A stretch of 64,000 bases of DNA from Flammula alnicola (Eukaryota > Basidiomycota > Agaricomycetes > Agaricales > Strophariaceae). The stretch lies in the NCBI GenBank assembly GCA_015499995.1, contig JADNRV010000002.1, forward strand, positions 186,001-250,000, written 5' to 3'. The position numbers and the translations under genes are program-made. This document shows, piece after piece, positions 11,027 through 21,880 of this stretch (position 1 is its first letter; the number at the start of each line of letters is the position of its first letter). The notes beneath the pieces were generated by a model, which was given only the letters and a program-made list of their open reading frames with translations, was not told where the DNA came from and ran no database searches.

Positions 11027-13639
11027 TTAACATTGCCCCAAGAAGCTATTTTTGGGGAATGGTTGGCCGAAGTCGTTTACCCACGTCGTAAGGTTGGGAT
11101 TTGTATATGCTTCGATATATCTATCAAGACGACGCGTTATTGGCATTCCTTACGGAAAGAACCATTTTAAAAGACGTACTGGTTGATGTATGCTGCCGTC
11201 GGGAAATCTTTAGGGTCGCAACCGATGTTGATCGAGTCCGACGCTTGATAAACACGAATGTAATCGATGCGGATGGTAGCAGGAAAGGTGAGATGCTCGA
11301 AATCTATTACGCCAAAGTTCTCGGACATGCCCAAATTGACAATTAAATACTAGAAGAGAGGAAGAGAGAAGGTCAAGGTCAAGAGGTCTGTTCGTATGAG
11401 TGGTGCATACCAATGGCTCCTGAGGGATTGGACGAGAAGAGATCTCAACTCGGCTGTCAGCTGCAAGCCCTGCCGCTTTGATCGTCCAGGCTGCGACACC
11501 GCCTGAGATCCATGTAATGTACTGCGATTAAGATAAAAAGTCAGCGTTTCACGACTGAAATAACAGAACGGTTTCAACACACCCCTGTATCGAATCCTAA
11601 TGGGTAGCTCATAAGCAACCTGAATACAGCGGAGACTATGAACCGGAGACCAACCTGGTTGATACTCGAACCCGTAGGTAGAGAAGCATCCTCCTGTCAG
11701 CTCATAACACTGTTGATCTGCAAATTGACGATGAGTGAGCAATTCCACCGTGTCGGCAACCCATACGGACCGGTTTCTGTGACAACGGACGTTGCCTGCT
11801 GGAAGGCACCTCCCATATACGTGTTTAAAAAAGAGCTCGTAGAGTTGTTGATGATCAAGTTGTCAGATGTGTTGAACCACTGGTATTCTGCATTGAAAGG
11901 CTGAGAAGTCGTCGCATTAGTCGTATGTGGCGCAGCTGTGCCTAACCAGATGTCAAAACTCACCCCCCATTGCGCCGACTGAGAGACTTGTCCGGTCTGC
12001 GGGGCACCAACAATCTGTAGAATATCAGGAAAACGTTTCTAGGGCTAGACAAGCGGGCTTACAAGTGAGGTTACTTGGGCTTCGAAAACATCGATTTCAG
12101 GTGCTGCTCGACCAACGTATGTACCATCAGAGTGCACCGGTCCAGGGTGCGATTCTCCTTTGCATGTGCACCGCGATAGTCTCTGGCCCGGCAGATATGA
12201 CAACGCGCCTCCATTCGTTGGGTCACCGTTGACGGTAGCGGCAGTAGGAAGGCCATTGTGCGTTTGATTAGGGGCAGTGCCAACGTCGCAAGCATCATAT
12301 GTGTACGGCCACTAAAAGGAGAGTCGCGTCAAAAATACACGCCGAAAAGGGGGCAATGATGGGATCATACCATTCCTTCCAGGCTTGCCCCATATCCCGC
12401 CCTGCCTATAAATAAACCTTGAGCTCGAGTTAAAAATACAACAACAGGAAAAAAGTACTCACCGAGATTTCCCATTGTCCACACCGCTGGCCACAGGCCC
12501 ACAACGTTATTAACGCCCGGCAAAACTACCGAAGTTTCTACGAGACCCCCGGTGAAGCAGAATTTGTTCCATGTCGAGATGAGGCCGCCTTCGTAGTTGA
12601 GTCCGTGGGTCTGCTTTTGGGACAGAGTGATTTCGAGTGCCCCATTTTTTGTTGTGACCGCTTCTGGGTCATACCACTCCAAGTTATTGGTCTGTAGTCA
12701 GAAGGTAAGATGATAATCCAAAAGACAGGATTTTGTAACGCACAGCCCAGTAATGAAGATCTACTGCTTCCCAGTAAGGGTCATCGCCAGGGTAGAATGT
12801 ACGACCGTCGACATTAAACTCGTCGCTGAAGACGAGTTGCAACTCTTTACTTGGATTAGCGTACGAAGCTTTTGTATATACACTCGAGGGTGTTTCTAAA
12901 TCCACCAGACCCCAGTTCCCTGGCATGCTTGGAATCTGAACGAATTTCTCAATAAAATATTAATGCGACGAGGATGAATAACTTACTTGACCACTAGCAT
13001 TAATCCCCCCTATATTAAAGCCACCTAAGTTGGAGGGAGTGCTGGCTGTGAAATGTGAAATAAGAGGGTAGCCGGCACTGTACTATGCGTGAGTACTCAA
13101 TGTGGCGTCGGGAAATTTATAAATGACGTACAAAAGGGCGAGGAGGCCAAGACAGAGCACTATGAGGCATCCCAAATTTGTCAACCCCCTATAGGTGAAA
13201 ATATTCGAGCTTCGGTCTTGCTTGCGGTCTCGCCGAGGGTCCGGGTTGTGGAGGTAGTCATCGGGTTCCTCAAAGTCGGGCGAGAGGTTGGAGCCCCAAG
13301 AGGTTGGGTCAGGAGAAAGGGAGAACTGCGGTATAGAAAGTCAAGACGACGCGAAATTGGGCGATTTTTTAAGACGGACCTTGTCAGATACAGAAGGAGT
13401 GACGGAGGTGGTGCGACTGACGTTTGGGGTATAGTCATACGGGGACTGATGCACGATGCATGTTAGCTAGGCAATTAAAGGCAAAGGTTTTGATTGTGGC
13501 GAACCAAAGAATTGTTACTCGAGGCACGATGTGAGCTGCTCTCAGAAAGGTTGCTTGGCTGGATGAGATTTGTTACAGACGGCGAAGGGCTTGTTGCAGG
13601 GTAGTAACGCGACTGGGCATTACGGCCGAAGAAGGACAT
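11027..13639 (-). CDS. KRE6: KRE6/SKN1 family beta-glucan synthesis protein (GH16)
   Basis: Type II membrane protein of the Golgi/ER and cell surface needed for beta-1,6-glucan in the fungal wall. The start MSFFGRNAQSRYYP (13639) opens a Ser-rich cytosolic tail; the tail continues SPYDYTPNVSRTTS and FSLSPDPTSWGSN through two short introns. The membrane anchor is NLGCLIVLCLGLLALF, split by a 54-bp intron before AGYPLISHFTAS. The lumenal GH16/SKN1 domain follows with VFSDEFNVDGRTFYPGDDPY, GLWPAVWTMGNLG, and the catalytic motif EIDVFEAQ near 12085, which keeps both acidic residues of the GH16 active site. It ends with NLGMSENFGVIDF, IRIDYIRVYQ, GCDPKDFPTAAYI and FLGQC, then TAA at 11029-11027. 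All exons checked join in frame. Length and order match the family. Confidence 0.9.
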
Positions 13640-13985
13640 GAGGAGAAATAGTATACGAGCACAGGAGAAATGAGAGTGGAAAGGAGAGTTGTGATTTTAC
13701 AATGCGCTGCACTGAATGAATAGAGAGGGGATGAACTGGCAACCGTCGTAAACTTTCACACTCCCGCTTACATCAGCTGCTGCGTTGGAGCATCACCGGC
13801 CCACAATATCAATATAGAGCCCCATTTCCATATAATCATATGAATTCACCTTATCGTGCATTCTGGGTTCTCTGGACAGCATTGGTGGTGAATTGGAGTT
13901 ATGGGTCCATGAATCATTATTGTTGCCAAGACATGTCCTGCAGGGTCTAACAAATGATCTCATACGCGCTAATCTATGCCAAGCC
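13640..13985. other. Intergenic, KRE6 promoter side
   Basis: Contains the upstream region of KRE6 (-) and the 3' flank of the SNAPC1-like gene (-). No coding sequence recognised. Confidence 0.4.
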
Positions 13986-15062
13986 CTAATTACATAATTC
14001 AAATATCCCAGCCCCTCCACTTGACATCCCTTCAATCACTTGTTCAAGTCGTCGAATACCCACATCCTCGCGCCCATCTACCAGTTCTCGCGCCTCTTTC
14101 AACCGCTCCAGCACCTCCCGGTTAACCTCCTCGATACCACCCGCAGGCAATGCACCGCCTTCATCGACAGCATTCAACATCAATGTCTTCAACGCTTGGT
14201 ATTCGCCACTAATCGCAGTCATCTCAGAAGCATGTTCATCGTCAACAGGCGATTGTGAGAGCCAGTCATCAAGTCCTTCTAGTGCCAACCTCGCCTTTTT
14301 GCCTTTCTCGCGTCGTGCAGGACGGCCCTTTCTCTTCTGCGTCCCGACTTCAGAGAACGCGATTCCGTCCTCTGCGTAGAGCTCCCTGGGGAGTTCACGT
14401 GGATTCATGGCACCCAAATCGCTTTTCGGAAGGATCAAAAACACACGGTCTTTCTTGAGACACGACAACACATATCGAACGTATGTCTGCAGGGAGACAA
14501 CAGATGGGCTCGACAAAGATTCCGCCATATCATTCAAGGAGGCATAATGATCTGAAAATCGCATTCAGCTTGCTTCTATTATAGGGTACACAGGACGTGC
14601 CACAAGGAATAGGTATGTTCGTCAGGCAATATAGTGCTGGTGCCGAATCCTTGACTTGCGAATAAAAGAACAGATACATCCCAAACAATGCGACGGCCCG
14701 GGTAAATGGTGCTTCGGTTTTGACCGTTCTCTCTGTGTAATTGTATAAGCTTATATTTAGATATCAGAGAAAATCGACACACCAAGGAACAGACGTGTAG
14801 TGACATCGAGAAAAGTCCTACGCGACCGGTCATCAAATACCCTGAATTGCAACCAATTCCATCCCATACTTAGCCAGACGGTCTTGAAAAGTGAAAAGGG
14901 TTTCGTCACGCCAGGCTGATGGTATGCTTCATGGTATCGAAGTACGAGAGTTGAGATGTCATCCCGTAGAGCCTTCACGTAGACCGAGGAAGTAAAGTAG
15001 TTGGGCTGGAGAACGACCTCGCCGCGACTTGATGAAGATGCAGGAGCGACATCAATGGACAT
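13986..15062 (-). CDS. SNAPC1: SNAPC1/SNAP43-like small nuclear RNA activating complex subunit
   Basis: SNAP43 is a core subunit of the complex that binds the proximal sequence element of snRNA genes. Three exons join in frame: MSIDVAPASSSSRGEVVLQP to TTRLFL (from 15062), then ERTVKTEAPFTRAVALFGMY through FYSQVKDSAPALYCLTNIPIP, then YHYASLNDMAESL to the stop at 13986. The block after the first intron, with its hydrophobic LFGMYLFFYSQ run, the YASLNDM block and the VLSCLKKDRVFLILPKSDLG block fit my memory of the SNAPC1 domain. A basic stretch (QKRKGRPARREKGKKAR) and a helical, acidic C-terminus follow. The second donor (GTGGCA) is poor. The gene is divergent from Ima1 with 141 bp between starts. 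The family call is probable, not certain. Confidence 0.55.
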
Positions 15063-15203
15063 GGGAGTTCAGATGTCGTGCACGTGAGACGCAGGGCGTG
15101 GCACGATCAAGCTACTCTATTTACCACAGACGCGAAAGCCAAATAACCGCGTCCCAAAAAAGAACTCAACTTGATCCTCTCTCCAAACCTCCTTAAGCTA
15201 CAC
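15063..15203. promoter_or_regulatory. 141-bp bidirectional promoter (SNAPC1-like / IMA1)
   Basis: Both start codons face outward from this gap, so it must hold both promoters and 5' UTRs. A palindromic E-box CACGTG lies at 15081-15086, and GCCAAATAACCGCG near 15137-15150 resembles a CCAAT-like element. No TATA box is visible for either side. Confidence 0.6.
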
Positions 15204-17017
15204 ATGCCCGCCCTGTTTAGGCGGCACAGCAACATCCAGTGCTTCTTTTGCCAGTCCCCAGTCCCGCTACCAGCCAACATCCGAAATTTCAAATGTTCAT
15301 CGTGTGGTTGTTGGAACAGATACGATGAGAAGGGTGAAATTATATCAGACGAACCAGCTATGCACGAGGAGGGTCTAAACTCGCGCTCTTTCGCGAAACG
15401 CGGTATGTGCCATCCTCTGTGATTTTAAACCACAATTCACTTATTTTGCGCCAGCTTCTCCCAGTAAGGACCGCCTGCCAACTGTATATGGCCCTGGTCC
15501 ATTCTGCCACTCCTGCCAGACCAACCAAATGCTCATAATCAACCTTCTCTCAAATTATCTCCCCGATCCTGCGGTGCGCATTCTCTTCCCTACATTGATA
15601 TTTCGTTTATTAAACAGCCTTGCAGAGTCCCGAATACGAGTCTCGCCTGGAAATGCTCCCAGCGTACCGAGAATCTCTCCATGTTCGGTATCCACCTGTC
15701 TGCGAGTCGTGTCTGCCCCAGGTCGAGGAGGAAATCCGTCGGAAAGAGCAGATGGCTCGGGCGAAAGCCCTTGGGGGCTGGTTGAGCAAAGGAAAGGAAC
15801 GTCGGAGAAGGGTGTCTGGACCAGATGCCGAGAAGGAGAAATTAGCCTCGAAGGCAATATATTGGTGGAAGATCCGAGGGTGTCTTTTTGTGGCCTCATT
15901 CGCTGTATCAATAGCAGCCAGTCTTAGCGGTAAGTCTGCATTTATTCTCGAATGTTTGAACCTGTCATCTCAACAGTGAACCTCTCTTTGCCAGCTGTTT
16001 ATGGCTACCATCCCTTCAGTCGGTTTACCTTCTTACACCCTATACTACCCATTCTTGTCGGCGTATCGCTGTTATGGACGGCCTGGGATCCCACATACAA
16101 CTCATTCCGGAAAGCCCAACTACAGGGCCGCGATGTTCGAATACAAGGCAAACGAACATATAACGTAGGTTTTTGTCTTGAGTCGAGCCTACCATTTGAG
16201 CTAATCTTGTGATAGATGGTCCAAATGTTGACGTGGACGACTCGCATGATTTCCTCTACCATACTTTCTGTCCGTTGGTTTCGACCAGAACTACACATCC
16301 TACGACTGGATAGACCTAGAACCATATACCTCCTCGCAGCTTTATCTGTTGAAATTATTGTAGGTATTTCGTTTCGTTTCTTTTTATATCTATTAATTTT
16401 CCGTCTTTCTTCTAGACTATTATTGTATCATGTTATGTACTTCGGATTCAACAACCGCCCGCGATCCGTCTGGTCGATACCCGCACTCACAAATTCGACA
16501 AATCCCGCTCGGCTACGCCCCATCCCGATGCCCGGTCAGCGACACCTGCTCTTGCAAAACCCCCAACGCTGTCCGAACACGACGCCCTTCTGTCACTGTC
16601 GTTGTCCTCCAACCCAGTCATAACCCACGCCAATCCCGTCTTCGGCCTGCCGTCTCTACAAGGCTCTACACACATTGCAACCTCTAAAGAAGAAGTGAAA
16701 ACGAACGATGACGAGATGGACTGGACACCTACGAACCCCGAGCAAGCTTCTTCCTTCGGAAAGAAGACAACTCTGATAACGACAGTTGGTTACGACCTCA
16801 GCGATTCTTTGCCCCCGAGAAACCGACAGGACTCGAGGGACTCTTCGAGAGCGCACGAATACAAGACGAGCCAATGCCTCTGGACCAGGATCGGCAGACG
16901 AACACCAGCAGAGCTTATGTATTAACGAACCACCTGTGGAAATGGGGTCCATTATATACGTTGTTTATTGCACTCGTAGTAGCTAGCATAACGTACACCT
17001 TGAAATGGGCGTTCTAA
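15204..17017 (+). CDS. IMA1: Ima1-type inner nuclear membrane protein, frameshift near the 3' end
   Basis: Integral inner nuclear membrane protein (TMEM201/NET5 and yeast Ima1 relatives) that tethers chromatin and the LINC complex. The N-terminal Ima1_N zinc domain has four CxxC-type pairs: CFFC, CSSC (in FKCSSCGCWNRYD), CHSC and CESC, plus the block IISDEPAMHEEGLN. Then come several membrane segments (GCLFVASFAVSIAASL, FTFLHPILPILVGVSLLW, IYLLAALSVEIIT). Exons are linked by short introns and join in frame up to MDWTPTNPE near 16735. The conserved continuation (SWLRPQRFFAPEKPTGLEGL and the last membrane segment LYTLFIALVVASITYTL, stop at 17017) is in a different frame. A one-base change somewhere in 16725-16775 is needed; no intron fits there without removing the MDWTPT block. 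Confidence 0.85.
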
Positions 17018-17439
17018 CATAAAAATTGCAGTGAAAAAGAAATGTAAATGAAGCGAAGAGCGAAAAAAAAGTAGTCCATGCTGGTGCGTACGCAGAAGAG
17101 GACAAGCAGGCGATGTGTGCATTTCCTTTGCTTTAGTCACGACCCCAGCAACCCAGGTCGAAGTTGAATAATACAAGGGCGTGTCTTGGGCAATAAGAAA
17201 TTCTAAATTGTCCGGGTATATTGAAGAGGAGATTATGGACTTAGTTGGATCATGGAAAAATGGAGCTAGTTTATTTATTGCAGAAAAGATTGGGCCGTAA
17301 AAATTGTGAACAATCCAGCGGCTGATTTAGAAACAAAACGAGCGGGGTGGGGAAAAGAATGCCGGTCGGAAAAGAACGCAAAATGCATTCATTCAGAACC
17401 GTAGTAGGATCTTATCGTCGTCGAAACTTTGTATATAGA
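17018..17439. other. Convergent intergenic region
   Basis: Gap between the 3' ends of IMA1 (+) and the Ser/Thr-rich membrane protein gene (-). No gene seen; 3' UTRs and polyadenylation signals expected. Confidence 0.4.
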
Positions 17440-18526
17440 TCAATACCTCGGGGCACCACGCGTATGCATCACAGTTCCGTAGCCAACCTGGTGGTGAAGA
17501 GGAACCCATTATCATAGGCACGGTTGAAGCTGGGACCGCGGGTAAGATGCTCCTGCATGGGGGGAGGGGACTTGGGCCGCGAGCAAGGTCTGCATATCCA
17601 CCAATGGGGGCCGAGGTGTTGGGGAGAGCAGTGAAATCGTGATCGAGGCGTCACTGCGGCCACCAGAGTTGTGTGGTTATGTCCGGATCCAGAATGGAAT
17701 GACGAAGAGCCGGATGGGACACGACGGTGCGTGGGAATAACGCCGTCTTCACCAGCGGTAGGCTGCCAATCAATTGGATTGAGACGTTCGTCAAACTTCT
17801 TGGAGCTGGAGAGTTTCCATTTGCGGAATATGGTCCAGAAAATGGCGATACCTCCCACGGATGCAGCAACGGCAATAAGAACCGTCAACGTTGTGCTCTT
17901 GGTCTTGGTTGCAGCAGCAACAGCAGCCACGGGCGCAGAAACAGGAGTGGTGGATTCTGCATCAACCGATGCGGTGTGAGTGATCGTAGGCACCACCGTA
18001 CTAACAGGGGCCACCGGGGCGTTGGTCAGATTGAGGATTTCTGTAGTCTGGGCGGTGGTTGTTGCGCTGGTTGTAGAGACGGTAGACGAGGTTGAGGAGC
18101 TAGAGGAGGATTGGCTGGCGGAAGTGGTTACGGATTTGCTGTCGGACGCGGACACGCTTGCGCTAGTTGCCTGATGGAAACAGAGAATGTTAAAAATTGA
18201 CAACTAAGAAGAACGAGAAAAAAACTTACCGACACCGATGCAGATGTTGCCGAGACAGAGGTGGTAGATTGCGAAGAGACCGTAGAACTGGCGCTCTCCG
18301 ACGATGAACTCGGGAGCGTAGGAATTACGCCTGCACCAACAACCACTGAAGGAAGGGCTGCTGGCCCATCAGCAGGGAATGGCGAGCGTTTTTTCATCAG
18401 TCGCTTCATGTTCAGGTTAGCATGATCGCGGAGGTGCAGGGGGCCGTCATGGCATTCAGCGGTGGCAAGAAGGAGGGAGAGATAGACAAAGAGAGGGACG
18501 ATAAGCTTTCGAGACGCGGAAAACAT
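17440..18526 (-). CDS. Ser/Thr-rich single-pass membrane protein, 3' end with frameshifts
   Basis: Likely a plasma-membrane or wall-associated protein of the Mid2/WSC-like topology. It has a signal peptide (MFSASRKLIVPLFVYLSLLLA), a long Ser/Thr-rich ectodomain split by an intron at about 18172-18230, a membrane span (TLTVLIAVAASVGGIAIFWTIF) and a basic stop-transfer KWKLSSSKKFDERLNPIDWQP. The cytosolic tail starts DGVIPTHRRVPSGSSSFHSG. From about 17640 the expected tail is spread over three frames: LDHDFTALPNTSAPIGGYA, then PPMQEHLTRGPSFNRAYDNG, then PLHHQVGYGTVMHTRGAPRY with TGA at 17442-17440. One of the joins falls in a C-run near 17565, typical of a homopolymer error. Read literally, the first frame ends at 17469. 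Function is inferred from topology only. Confidence 0.65.
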
Positions 18527-18963
18527 GGCGGGTGAGGTTATGGTTGGTACCAGAGCGACAAAAGCTGCGAATTTCTAGGGCGGGCTAGAGATAAGGTCAG
18601 AGGTTGAAATTCGCTGCTGGCGGTGACTTACTATTGCAACTAAAGCTTTCTAGCAGACAGACGCGACACCGTCAAGGAGTCTTGATAAAAACGTCGTTGT
18701 AGAGGCGGTGGACAAGGAGCGAAGGCGAGCAAAGCCTTGAAAATGAGCGACTGACAGGTTGGGAGGGAGACGGTCACAAACACAACTCGAATCCCAACAG
18801 TGCTCATGGTAACCAATCCAAACAACGCCATACATCATCATTCATGTCCATCATACAAATGTCATTCCGAAAAATCGTCCATAAGTACACCGAGTCACGA
18901 CTAGCGAACGAGAAGAATGAGTCCATCGTATATACGAAAACTAAATAAGCGAATATTAGGGTA
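18527..18963. other. Intergenic, promoter of the membrane protein gene
   Basis: Upstream region of the Ser/Thr-rich gene (-) and 3' flank of the heparinase-like gene (-). Short frames on the minus strand look like noise. Confidence 0.4.
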
Positions 18964-21479
18964 TTAGTTGTGGCTAGTAAGCGACCAATTGTCCAGCGCC
19001 ACGGACGGGGGCGTAACAAAGTCACTCGCGGCCATTCCAGGCCATTGGGGGTTGAACAACACCTGTAGCGAGTATGTTCCAGCAGGAAGATCAATGACAA
19101 GCACTGACACTCCCGGATTGTCCTGGTCAGGCGCGGGCGGTGTTACATCGGTTGTGAATCGAACAGCGTCTGTTCGCGTGAAGACAGCGCCCGATGGGGG
19201 GTTCAACATCGATACTTTCATCGTCTGTCCATCTAACGTCAGTGTCACCGATGTGCCTCCCTGATCAATGCTAACAGTAGCATTCGTATGCATGCGCCAT
19301 TGAACACCCTGCGATGCGGTGATTTCGTCCTGAACGAGGACTTGTCGGCGGGCGTTGAGAAGACGAGCTCCACGTTTGACAGATGTTCTACAAGAACATG
19401 TAAGTCATATGCGGAATTAAACGACATGATGCGGACTTACGCAGAGAAATAGGCTGAAGAAATGTCGGAAGTCCAATAAGCTGTTGAGTCGCTGGGAATA
19501 TTGATGACAGTGCTTGCACCCTGCGTGGTGCCCGAGGAATTGTGTTGTACCGTAGGGGCTGCAAGAACGTTCTGGTTCGTCTTGTTGACCAAGATGGTGT
19601 TCTGTCCTTCCGTCATCTTCCTGTAGTATTCCCAGCGGACGGCATCTTGGGCATCGCTTGTGAAATAGTCCGGTGCGCGGTAGTCGCCAGATCCAAGTTC
19701 GCCAGCCCAACGCGTGCCAAGAGCATCGAGCACGAAATCACCAACGTCGAGGTCATTGTGGGTCTGACGACCTTGGTTTTTTCCAGCCTTAATAGCCAAA
19801 AACAGTGCGTGTTGGTCGGTCCAACTACTCCTCATAGAAGCCCATTGATCGAGGCCGTTATCGAAGAAGTGATCGAGGGGTGCGCCGTCCCAGAAGGCTC
19901 CTGATACCGTAGGATCGTACCAGAACATACTCCACGGCTCAGCGGCGTCTGCTTGTTCGCGCTGGTGAAGACTGTAGCTTGCTTGACTGAAGTGTTCGGC
20001 ATACAGGAACATGGAGTTGGCGGTCGTGGAGAACTTGTTCGGGCCATGATCACCGTAGTTGAAAAGCGAGGTAGGACCATAGGCGTACATGTGGAATTGG
20101 CCGGTGCGGAAGAAGTTTGTGTTGGAATCGAGGAGGCCATAATCAGATCCTGTTGCTGTCAAGAGGGAGGAAGCCATCTCAGCGTGAGCGGTGGTGCCGA
20201 AATACCAATAATTGGCGGTCTCTGCCCATGTTCCGTCGTCCGTTACCGCATTTACGCAGGCCGACTTGGCATCATTGATAGTAAAGCCAAGAAGCTGGCT
20301 AGCAATGTTCGTGGTGTCATCCCCGAGGATGGCCAAGGATGCAAGAGTTAAACCACCATTGCAAACGCAATTCCAATTGCCAGTGATGGTTGAAGCGCTC
20401 CACCAACCGAAGGAGGCGCCCCCGTTGAAGACAGAAAGACCAGGTTGAAGACCGTACTTGATGAGAGTGCTACGAATTTGACTCTTCTGGTCATCCGACC
20501 ACATGTCGTACAGCCAGTCGTATGCTATTCCGAACGCAGCAGAAAATTCTGCGGTATCGAGGAAGTGGGCTGTGTTCCATTTATCGACATCGGGGCCAAA
20601 AGACGTGGTACCATTGCCGGCAGCATTCTGATATGAATAAGTCAGGCTATCATCCTTACAACAGAGGCGAAAAACCTTACCTGAATCTCTGCCCAAGCAC
20701 GATCCACCCATTTTGTATCATTGGACATCCGATAGGCATATGCGAAAGCCTTGATTCTCATCTTAACCTCACGAGCATTATCAAGAATGCCACTCGGGCC
20801 ATCCATGAAGTAGACGACAGGGACTTGGGAGAAGTAGTCTGTGGCATTTCCGAAAATAGTCGCATTCCAGGCTTGAAGGTAAGGATCATTCTTGATCAAA
20901 TTTGGAAGAGCCTGCCATTTGTAAGCAGGAGCAATGAGGCGCGGGCGGTCTGGGCGCATAGAAGTAACGCTGGGGCTGCTGGGTTGGAATGGGTCGGATG
21001 GCCAAGCAATCTTAGCGTTGGTGCTCGGAACAAAGGTAGGGGTGCTGAAAGCACTGTTGGTCTTGCATTCGTGTCAGTCATGGCGGCCCATAACAACGCA
21101 AATGGGGACTCACTGTTGATGGGTAGAGGGGAACCATGAATTCACTGTCCGTAGCCGTCGCAAACCGACCTAACGCCAATTTTGCGCTGACCGCAGAGCT
21201 GGCTGCAGCTGAATCACTGGCACTTCCAGAACTGCCGCCATTGCTGCTGCTGCTGCTGTTGTTGCTGCTTTTGCGCGATCCCAATACTCCACCGACAACG
21301 GCGGCAATGATGATGATGATAACGACTGGTACACCAAATTTGATCCAGTTGCTGATGCGCTTTTTGGGTGCCGGGTGGGGAGTTATGAAGCCAGAGGATT
21401 CGTTGTAATATGGGTTGCCGGATCCATATGGTGAAGGGTGCGTGCTGTTGTTGTTCAGAGGGTTGTAACTGGCCGCCAT
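18964..21479 (-). CDS. Heparinase II/III-like protein, type II membrane-anchored
   Basis: Polysaccharide-lyase-like fold that cleaves uronate-containing glycans in characterised relatives; the fungal substrate is unknown. Exons join in frame: N-terminal tail from MAASYNPLNNNSTHPSPYG, a membrane segment (VPVVIIIIIAAVVGGVLG, about residues 50-68), a Ser/Asn linker, then an alpha-barrel region (PRLIAPAYKWQALPNL, GIAYDWLYDMWSDDQKSQIR, GNWNCVCNGGLTLASLAILG) and the heparinase II/III beta-sandwich with GRQTHNDLDVGDFVLDALG, which carries the conserved His. Introns: near 21120-21068 (after PLYPST), 20684-20632 (after AEIQ) and 19440-19388 (before SVKRGARLLN). The frame closes at 18964. Without a cleavable signal peptide, the catalytic part should face the lumen or wall. 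Confidence 0.8.
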
Positions 21480-21880
21480 TGGGCAAGTGAGGTGGAGAAA
21501 ACTCCAGAAAAATATTAAGGAGCGACGGAAGAAAGTACTAAGGAAGAAAGAGGAGATTGATACAAAACTTTGAGAAAGAAGAGAGCAGTGAGTGAAACAA
21601 GTTGTGAACGGTGTCTCTCGTGAGAGTTCTCAGTGGCGTGGGACTGCCGTTGGCATCCAGTGTCACGGTCTTTGGGATGGTTGTCACGCATTTCCTTAAC
21701 TGTGCACAACGGAACTACAGAACTTAGAAGACATACACACTCCACACCATGTGTAGTGTTCTCAAAATAATAATGTATTTATAGAGCGAGAACAACGAGA
21801 AGAACAGCACTAATGGCCGGCATTCGGCAGTCCTATCGCTACTCAAGGTCACCCCGAAAACCTATTCATAGGTCGGAACA
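21480..21880. other. Intergenic, promoter of heparinase-like gene
   Basis: Sits upstream of the heparinase-like gene (-) and after the thiolase 3' end (-). No coding frame with family signature. Purine-rich tracts near 21530-21590. Confidence 0.4.
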
